Origin: HGM10836 sp045580645
GTDB taxonomy: Bacteria > Bacillota_I > Bacilli_A > RF39 > UBA660
DNA length: 11,247 nt
NCBI GenBank assembly: GCA_045580645.1
Contig: JAZNOG010000084.1
Span: forward strand, 1-11,247
Reading direction: 5' to 3'
Part shown: piece by piece, positions 6,247 through 11,247 of the stretch
Layout: each line of letters starts with the position of its first letter
Numbering within the stretch: the stretch's first letter is position 1
Notes under the pieces: model-generated
Databases searched by the model: none
What the model saw: the letters and a program-made list of their open reading frames with translations, nothing else
Told to the model about the DNA's origin: nothing
Made by a program: the position numbers and the translations under genes

Positions 6247-7439
6247 TATTCACCTCTACTTGCATAGTTATCAAAGTAACCTTTTATATAAATAACTGGG
6301 GTTCCTTTGTCACCACTTCCACTTGTTAAGTCGCATAGTGAACCTATAAGATCTGTTAATCTTCTTGGGGTTGTTCCTTGACTTGCCATTGAACCTTTAA
6401 GGTTACTATCTTTATTTTTTATTTCATTTATAATAGCTTTTTGAAGTTCTTCTCCTCTTAAATTACTATATTTTTGGTCTGATAAATATTTTAGTTTTAT
6501 TTCATTTGGAGTTCCTTCTAAACCACTTGTATAGGCAGGTGATACAACTGGATCTGCTAGTTCCCATATTTTTCCTACTGGGTCTTTAAATGCTCCATCA
6601 CCATATACTAATACTTCTATATCTTTTCCAGTTTTTTCTTTTAATAATTCTTGAACTTTATTAACCACTTCTTTTCCAGTTCTAGGAAACAATTTTAGCT
6701 TTTCATCTGTTGCTCTGTTTGAACCTAAAAGACCATAGTTTTCGTTATAACCACTACCATTTATGCTTACGTTTAGAATATCATCTAATCCAAAAACTTT
6801 TTTTGCATTTTTTTCTAAAGCTTTTTTACTTTTATTTCTTGTATGTATGTCACAACATAAAACTTCATCTGTATATTTTAGAATGTTTTCTATTTTATTT
6901 GAAAAAATAATTTCTGCCTCGCAGTTTTCTTTTTCTATTATTTCTTTATATAATTTAACATAATTTACTCCAGTAAACTCGTGTGTTTCATCTCCAAAAT
7001 ATTTATTATATGTTTCCTCATCTAATATATCTGTATATGGATTTATATCATATTTTTCAAGTAGTTCTTCATTAAATAAGTGATTACCTACTTCATCTTC
7101 AGGATATTTTAACATAAGTGTTATTTTATTTGCGCCACGAGCAATTCCTTGTAAGCATAAAGCAAAACGATTTCTACTTAAAATTGGAAAAGTTAGTCCT
7201 ATGTGGCCTTTTTCAAATTTATTTTTTATATCATTTGCGATGTCATCAAGTGTTACAAAGTTTCCTTCACAACGCCCTACAACTGATTCTGTTATACCTA
7301 CTATATCTTTATCATCAAAGCTAAATCCTAATTCTTGATTTGCATTAAGTAGGGATTCTACTATGATCTCTGCTAAGTTATCTCCTTCCATTATAATTGG
7401 GGTTCTAATACCCATAGATATTGTTCCTACATGTTTCAT
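6246..7439 (-). CDS. F420-0:L-glutamate ligase (CofE/FbiB) family enzyme
   Basis: This 397-residue protein resembles the CofE-like (PF01996-type) proteins of Firmicutes. Known CofE adds gamma-linked glutamate to F420-0 with GTP. Recognisable segments are ITESVVGRCEGNFV (49-62), the conserved-looking YGDGAFKDPVGKIWELADPV (279-298), PNEIKLKYLSD (311-321) and SQGTTPRRLTDLIGSLCDL (353-371). A DKGTPVIYIKGYFDNYA end (377-393) follows. The acidic and glycine-rich segments suit a metal-nucleotide ligase. It is longer than archaeal CofE (about 250 residues), and no F420 biosynthesis gene is in view, so the real substrate is probably something else. The start at 7439 is supported by AAAGGAG just upstream. 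It is followed by a coupled membrane protein. The family is recalled rather than aligned, so the exact function is uncertain. Confidence 0.72.
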   Translation of the reverse strand: MKHVGTISMGIRTPIIMEGDNLAEIIVESLLNANQELGFSFDDKDIVGITESVVGRCEGNFVTLDDIANDIKNKFEKGHIGLTFPILSRNRFALCLQGIARGANKITLMLKYPEDEVGNHLFNEELLEKYDINPYTDILDEETYNKYFGDETHEFTGVNYVKLYKEIIEKENCEAEIIFSNKIENILKYTDEVLCCDIHTRNKSKKALEKNAKKVFGLDDILNVSINGSGYNENYGLLGSNRATDEKLKLFPRTGKEVVNKVQELLKEKTGKDIEVLVYGDGAFKDPVGKIWELADPVVSPAYTSGLEGTPNEIKLKYLSDQKYSNLRGEELQKAIINEIKNKDSNLKGSMASQGTTPRRLTDLIGSLCDLTSGSGDKGTPVIYIKGYFDNYASRGE

Positions 7440-7471
7440 GTTATCTCTCCTTTACTTTAGGGTCCATTTTA

Positions 7472-7480
7472 ATTATATCA
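7472..7480 (-). promoter_or_regulatory. Extended -10 promoter for the CofE-type gene
   Basis: On the minus strand the sequence is TGATATAAT, a TGn-extended -10 box. TTAAAA (7500-7495) lies at a 17-base spacer as a partial -35. The predicted transcript start near 7465 leaves a leader of about 25 bases that includes the SD. Confidence 0.55.
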
Positions 7481-7523
7481 TAGTTTTATATGTTTTTTAA
7501 TTCTATTTTTATACTTTTTTATA

Positions 7524-7532
7524 TGTTATGAT
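7524..7532 (+). promoter_or_regulatory. Extended -10 promoter for UPF0371 gene
   Basis: TGTTATGAT is a TGn-extended -10 box without a clear -35. It predicts a start near 7539 and a 15-base leader containing GAGGTG. TATAAT at 7536-7541 is a better hexamer, but it would start transcription inside the SD, so it is less likely to be used. Confidence 0.45.
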
Positions 7533-7553
7533 AAGTATAATAGAGGTGTGGTT

Positions 7554-9029
7554 ATGAAGATAGGATTTGATAATGAATTATATATTGAAAAGCAAAGTAA
7601 ATGTATTAAAGATAGAATTAAAATGTTTGATAAATTATATTTAGAAATTGGTGGTAAATTATTTGATGATTATCATGCTGCTCGTGTTTTGCCTGGTTTT
7701 AAGGCCAATGCTAAGATTAAGATGTTTGAAGAGTTAAAAGATGATTTGGAAATTATTTTTTGTATAAACGCTAATGATATTGAGAGAAATAAAACTCGTG
7801 CTGAGTTTGGTATTACTTATGATATTGAGGTTTTAAGACTTATTGATAATCTTAAGAATTTAGGTTTTTCTATCAATAGTGTAGTTATTACTTTATATGA
7901 AAATCAAAATAGTGCTTTAAAGTTTATAAATAAGTTAAATAGTCGTAATATTAAGACTTATATTCATACTTATACTAAGGGTTATCCTACTGATGTAGAA
8001 ACTATTGTAAGTGAAGAAGGATATGGTGCAAATCCATATATTGAAACATCTAAGAAATTAGTTTTAGTTAATGCTCCTGGTCCTGGTTCTGGAAAGCTTG
8101 CTACTTGTTTATCTCAACTTTATCATGAACATAAAAGAGGTGTTAATGCAGGATACGCTAAGTTTGAAACTTTTCCTGTATGGAATTTGCCTTTAAAACA
8201 TCCAGTTAATATGGCATATGAAGCTGCCACTGCTGATTTAAAAGATGTTAATATGATTGATTCTTTTCATTTAGAAGAATATGGTGTTACTTCAGTTAAT
8301 TATAATCGTGATTTAGAGATGTTTCCGGTTTTAAAGACTATTTTAAATAGAATTATGGGTAAAGATATTTATAAATCCCCTACTGATATGGGGGTTAATA
8401 TGATTGGTTATTGTATTACTGATGATGAAGTTGTTTGTCTTTCTAGTAAAAAGGAAATTATAAGAAGATTTTATGAAGAAAATAATAATTGTAAGTTAGG
8501 TCTTAGTAGTCATGATACTGTTTTAAGAATAAAACTTTTAATGAATGAACTTGGTATTAGTGAAAATGATAATGATTTAGTTTCTTTAACACTTGATAAA
8601 TCTAAAAAGGAAAATAGACATGTTATTACTATGAGACTTAATAATAAAACAATTGTTACAGGTAATCAAACTGGTTTTTTATCTCCTTCAAGTAATTTGA
8701 TTATAAATGCTTTAAAGGTTTTGACTAGGATGCCTGATGAGATTGATATTATTTCTCCTTCTATACTTCAAACTATTATTGATTCAAAAAAGAATGTTTT
8801 AAAAGAAAGTAATATGGAACTTAGTTTAAAAGAAGTTTTAATTGCTTTATCTATTTCATCTGTTACTAATCCTATGACACATAATGCTTTAAAGAAAATG
8901 AAGAATTTTGAAGGGTGTGAAGCACATAGTTCTTTTATGATTAGCAAAGAAGATTTAACTATTTTAAAGAATTTAGGTATAAATGTTACATGTGAGTCTT
9001 TGTTTTATTCAGATAGACTTTATGATTAA
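7554..9029 (+). CDS. UPF0371/DUF1846 family protein
   Basis: This 491-residue cytoplasmic protein is a full-length member of the widespread Firmicutes family UPF0371 (DUF1846), whose biochemical function is, to my knowledge, not established. Family-typical stretches include GGKLFDDYHAARVLPGF (33-49), INANDIERNK (71-80), a glycine-rich loop APGPGSGK (174-181) followed by LATCLSQLYHEHKRG, ETFPVWNLPLKHPVN (205-219) and KSPTDMGVNM (274-283). The glycine loop looks phosphate-binding, but Leu replaces the Ser/Thr of a true Walker A. The start is ATG at 7554 because GAGGTG (7543-7548) is the SD; an in-frame GTG at 7548 lies within it. The gene ends before its own terminator, so it is probably monocistronic, although it lies directly before the MurT-like operon. 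Confidence 0.88.
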   Translation: MKIGFDNELYIEKQSKCIKDRIKMFDKLYLEIGGKLFDDYHAARVLPGFKANAKIKMFEELKDDLEIIFCINANDIERNKTRAEFGITYDIEVLRLIDNLKNLGFSINSVVITLYENQNSALKFINKLNSRNIKTYIHTYTKGYPTDVETIVSEEGYGANPYIETSKKLVLVNAPGPGSGKLATCLSQLYHEHKRGVNAGYAKFETFPVWNLPLKHPVNMAYEAATADLKDVNMIDSFHLEEYGVTSVNYNRDLEMFPVLKTILNRIMGKDIYKSPTDMGVNMIGYCITDDEVVCLSSKKEIIRRFYEENNNCKLGLSSHDTVLRIKLLMNELGISENDNDLVSLTLDKSKKENRHVITMRLNNKTIVTGNQTGFLSPSSNLIINALKVLTRMPDEIDIISPSILQTIIDSKKNVLKESNMELSLKEVLIALSISSVTNPMTHNALKKMKNFEGCEAHSSFMISKEDLTILKNLGINVTCESLFYSDRLYD

Positions 9030-9037
9030 TTAAAAGG

Positions 9038-9069
9038 GTTATTATATTTTTGTGTAATAACTTTTTTTT
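9038..9069 (+). terminator. Rho-independent terminator after UPF0371
   Basis: GTTATTA (9038-9044) pairs with TAATAAC (9055-9061) around a 10-base loop, followed by eight T (9062-9069). Preceding A/G bases can extend the stem into the T-run. It separates the UPF0371 gene from the MurT-like operon. Confidence 0.8.
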
Positions 9070-9100
9070 GTTAATAATTATAGATTTTATGTTGTTATTT

Positions 9101-9109
9101 TGATAAAAT
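9101..9109 (+). promoter_or_regulatory. Extended -10 promoter for the MurT/GatD-like operon
   Basis: TGATAAAAT is a TGn-extended -10 box located after the terminator and 17 bases before the ATG. Only a weak -35 (TAGATT, 9081-9086) is present. The expected transcript start is close to the AGGTGAT SD (9116-9122). Confidence 0.45.
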
Positions 9110-9126
9110 TTATTTAGGTGATAATA

Positions 9127-10455
9127 ATGAAAAAGTTTTTAAGTATTGTTATTGGGAAGTTATTAGTATTTTTTCTTGATTTAATTGGAAGAGGAAGTGC
9201 AATGCCTGGTAATATTTGTTATATGTTAAATAAGAATATATTAAGTGATTTTAAGTTGCCTAATAAGATAGTTGCGGTTACTGGTTCTTCTGGTAAGGGT
9301 TCTACATCAAAGGTTATTACTGAGGTATTAAGAAAGTTTAACTATATTGTTTGTTACAACGATAAAGGTTCAAATGAAAGATCTGCAGTTATTTCTAGTT
9401 TACTTAAATATTCTAATTTAAAGGGGGAAGTAAAAAGCGATATTTGTGTTTTTGAAATGGATGAAAGATATGCAAAGTTTGTATTTCCATATATTAAGCC
9501 TACTTATGTAGTTATAACTAATATTACAAGAGATCAACCTCCTAGACAAGGTCATTTTGATATAGTTTTTAATGAGATATGTAAAGGTTTATCCTCTGAT
9601 ATTCATTTAATTGTTAATGGTGATGATCCTTATTTACAAAAATTTAATTTAGATGATAAGTTTAAGGTTACATACTTTGGTAGTGATAAATTAAAGTATT
9701 CTTATGATAAGAATAAGTTTAGTAGTTTAAACATTACTAGATGTTTAAAGTGTCATAGTTCTTTAAATTATAATTATTATAATATTGAATATTTAGGAGA
9801 TTATTACTGCCCTTCTTGTGATTTTAAAAGACCTGATATTGATTATAAAATAAGTTCTATTGATTATAAGAAAAATTTATTAACAATAAATAATGAATAT
9901 AAAGTAGTTGTTAACAATAATATGTTATTTAATTTATATAATATATGTGCTGCTTTTGCTACTTTAGGTTTATTTGATTTAGATATGAATAAGGTAAGTA
10001 GTTATATATCAGAACTTGAGCAAGATAAGAAGATTTATAATAATTATAAATTTGGTGATAGAAACGTTTATGTTTTAAATAATAAGAATGAAAATGCCAC
10101 TACATTTAATCAATCTGTTTTATGGGTTAGTAAAGAAAAAAGTCTTAAAACTATAGTTATTGGTTGGTGGCAAATCAGTAGAAGATATGATTTTGATGAT
10201 TTATCTTGGCTTTATGATATTGAGTTTGAATTACTTAATGATAAGAGTGTTGATAAAGTAATTGTTGCTGGGCCTCAAAGATATGATATTGCAACAAGAC
10301 TTAAGTATGCTAATTTTGATGAAAAGAAGATTAAGATTTGTGAGAATATGGAAAAATCTAAAGATGAAATTAGTAGTTCTAAGGGCGATATTTATGCAAT
10401 TGTAAATTTTGATTATATAGAACCTTTTAATAAAGTTATGGGGGAATTAAAATGA
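9127..10455 (+). CDS. MurT-like Mur ligase family protein (divergent)
   Basis: Known MurT uses ATP to activate the D-Glu alpha-carboxyl of lipid II for amidation by ammonia from GatD. This 442-residue homologue has the family's N-terminal segment (LDLIGRGSAMPGNI, 17-30), a P-loop GSSGKGST (53-60) and EMDE (110-113). It also has the MurT zinc ribbon (C206, C209, C228, C231) inserted in the ATPase domain, and a DUF1727-type C-terminal domain with DDLSWLYDIEFE (357-368). It departs from what I know of MurT. The P-loop ends GKGST as in folylpolyglutamate synthase rather than GKTTT. The RDQLDRYGE motif is RDQPPRQGH (135-143), and the NDxxADGxD motif is replaced by GWWQISRRYDFDD. The start is ATG at 9127 with SD AGGTGAT; GTG 9118 is part of the SD. 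It overlaps the GatD-like gene by ATGA. Its substrate may differ from lipid II. Confidence 0.82.
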   Translation: MKKFLSIVIGKLLVFFLDLIGRGSAMPGNICYMLNKNILSDFKLPNKIVAVTGSSGKGSTSKVITEVLRKFNYIVCYNDKGSNERSAVISSLLKYSNLKGEVKSDICVFEMDERYAKFVFPYIKPTYVVITNITRDQPPRQGHFDIVFNEICKGLSSDIHLIVNGDDPYLQKFNLDDKFKVTYFGSDKLKYSYDKNKFSSLNITRCLKCHSSLNYNYYNIEYLGDYYCPSCDFKRPDIDYKISSIDYKKNLLTINNEYKVVVNNNMLFNLYNICAAFATLGLFDLDMNKVSSYISELEQDKKIYNNYKFGDRNVYVLNNKNENATTFNQSVLWVSKEKSLKTIVIGWWQISRRYDFDDLSWLYDIEFELLNDKSVDKVIVAGPQRYDIATRLKYANFDEKKIKICENMEKSKDEISSSKGDIYAIVNFDYIEPFNKVMGELK

Positions 10456-11174
10456 AATTAGTAATTGGATATTTATATTATGATTTAATGAATTTATATG
10501 GTGAGAATGGTAATATTAGATATTTAAAAAATAGATTAGAAGAACAAGATATTAAAGTTGAAGTATCGTTCTTAAGTATTGAAGATGAAATAGATTTTAA
10601 TAAATATGATATGTATTATATTGGTAGTGGTAGTGAAGAAAATCAATTATTAGTATTAAATGATTTATTAAAATATAAAGATAGTTTAAAGAAAGCTTAT
10701 AAAGCTGGTAAGTTCTTCTTAGTTACTGGTAATGCTTTAGAATTATTTGGAAGACAAATAAGATATATTGATAAAGAACCATTACAAATGACTGAATTAT
10801 TTGATTTTGTTTGTAATGATGATGATATGAGAATTGTCGGAGAACAAATATATAAGTTTAAAGATTTAGAAGATCCAATAGTAGGATTTGAAAATAGATT
10901 ATGTACTATGAGTGAGTACCATGCTCCCCTATTTAATGTAATTAGTGGTTGTGGTTATAAACCTAATGTTAATGAAGAAGGTGTTTTTGAAAATAACTTC
11001 TATGGTACTTATTTATTTGGTCCACTACTTGTTAGAAATCCACATTTTTGTGATTATTTAATAGAAAAAATTGCAGAAGTTAAGGAATTTAAATTAAAAG
11101 AATTTAATAAAGATACTAGTGCTTATAAAGCATATAAAGAGTATTTAAAGAACTTTTATGAGAATCAAGAATAG
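10452..11174 (+). CDS. GatD-like class I glutamine amidotransferase homologue lacking catalytic Cys and His
   Basis: This 240-residue protein matches the GatD (CobB/CobQ-like glutaminase) layout from end to end: LYYDLMNLYGENGNI (8-22), YYIGSGSEENQ (55-65), the nucleophile-elbow region FFLVTGNALELFG (88-100), VGFENR (144-149) and FYGTYLFGPLL (183-193). In S. aureus GatD the elbow reads ICGGYQ with C94, and the later motif reads GTYLHGP with H189. Here the equivalents are Thr92 (codon ACT) and Phe189 (codon TTT), so glutaminase activity is not expected. The frame is intact and the gene is tightly coupled to its partner (GGGGGAATTAAA before the ATG, 4-base overlap), so it is not a decaying pseudogene. 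It may be a structural or substrate-binding subunit of the MurT-like ligase. The motif assignment is from memory and needs an alignment. Confidence 0.82.
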   Translation: MKLVIGYLYYDLMNLYGENGNIRYLKNRLEEQDIKVEVSFLSIEDEIDFNKYDMYYIGSGSEENQLLVLNDLLKYKDSLKKAYKAGKFFLVTGNALELFGRQIRYIDKEPLQMTELFDFVCNDDDMRIVGEQIYKFKDLEDPIVGFENRLCTMSEYHAPLFNVISGCGYKPNVNEEGVFENNFYGTYLFGPLLVRNPHFCDYLIEKIAEVKEFKLKEFNKDTSAYKAYKEYLKNFYENQE

Positions 11175-11186
11175 ATTCTCTTTTTT
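11160..11186 (+). terminator. Rho-independent terminator overlapping the end of the GatD-like gene
   Basis: GAGAATC (11160-11166) pairs with GATTCTC (11174-11180) around a 7-base loop, followed by six T (11181-11186). The first arm and the loop lie inside the coding sequence and the stop codon (11172-11174) enters the second arm. Confidence 0.8.
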
Positions 11187-11213
11187 CTTTACTTTTTATA
11201 GTTATTGATATAT

Positions 11214-11219
11214 TATAAT
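11214..11219 (+). promoter_or_regulatory. Candidate -10 box for the gene at the right edge
   Basis: A perfect TATAAT lies 24 bases before the ATG at 11244, with no convincing -35. The position leaves room for a short leader containing the SD. Confidence 0.45.
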
Positions 11220-11243
11220 CGTACTTTTAAGGGGTGTTTTTTT

Positions 11244-11247
11244 ATGG
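11244..11247 (+). CDS. Start of a further gene, cut by the window edge
   Basis: ATGG follows AAGGGGTG (11229-11236) at a 7-base spacing, a strong ribosome binding site, with a -10 box upstream. Only the start codon is inside the window, so the product is unknown. Confidence 0.5.

Noticed and set aside
8073..8105. Walker A ATPase site in UPF0371
   Set aside because: The loop is GPGSGKL; the required Ser/Thr after Lys is absent, so nucleotide binding is not claimed.
10450..10458. Possible use of TGA as a sense (Trp) codon, as in Mycoplasma
   Set aside because: Tryptophans across the genes are TGG, and the TGA at 10453-10455 is a normal stop in an ATGA overlap with a strong SD for the next gene.
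1..11247. CRISPR arrays, tRNA or rRNA genes, riboswitches
   Set aside because: No regularly spaced repeats, cloverleaf-like segments or long structured leaders were found; all intergenic gaps are short.

Overview
The window is strongly AT-rich and uses the standard bacterial code: all tryptophans I checked are TGG, and TGA closes one gene in an ATGA overlap. Strong Shine-Dalgarno (SD) sequences, mostly on the GGAGGTGAT theme, and the gene families present (MurT/GatD-type pair, UPF0371, dCMP deaminase, IS150-like element) point to a low-GC Gram-positive bacterium. It may be a host-associated Bacilli or Clostridia lineage with a compact genome. The lineage is inference; no rRNA or other marker is present.

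Layout. 1-1435 is one apparently complete IS3-family insertion sequence: terminal inverted repeats, orfA, and orfB reached by a -1 frameshift. Its left end carries a hairpin that covers the orfA ribosome binding site. Next, on the + strand, comes a ZIP-family metal transporter (1501-2253). A two-way terminator (2272-2306) separates it from a tight minus-strand operon: a MacB-like ABC ATPase/permease fusion (5628-3337), a five-helix membrane protein (3329-2775) and a dCMP deaminase (2782-2285). A 67-residue membrane microprotein (5736-5939, +) then meets a 100-residue membrane protein (6246-5944, -) end to end. The 100-residue protein is translationally coupled to a CofE-type (F420-0:L-glutamate ligase family) enzyme (7439-6246, -).

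From a shared intergenic region the + strand then carries UPF0371/DUF1846 (7554-9029), a terminator, and a two-gene operon: a MurT-like Mur ligase (9127-10455) overlapping by 4 bases a GatD-like glutamine amidotransferase (10452-11174). A terminator and the start codon of another gene (11244) end the window.

How the genes relate. In the known system MurT and GatD together amidate the alpha-carboxyl of D-isoglutamate in lipid II; GatD frees ammonia from glutamine with a Cys-His pair. Here the GatD homologue has Thr92 where the nucleophilic Cys should be and Phe189 where the His should be. Its MurT partner has a folylpolyglutamate-synthase-like P-loop and altered versions of other family motifs. 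It also lies near a glutamate-ligase-fold enzyme of the F420 family, although no F420 gene is visible. The pair therefore looks like a divergent, probably non-glutaminase version of MurT/GatD with unknown chemistry. This is the most interesting point of the window. The other genes are ordinary transport, nucleotide metabolism and mobile-DNA functions.
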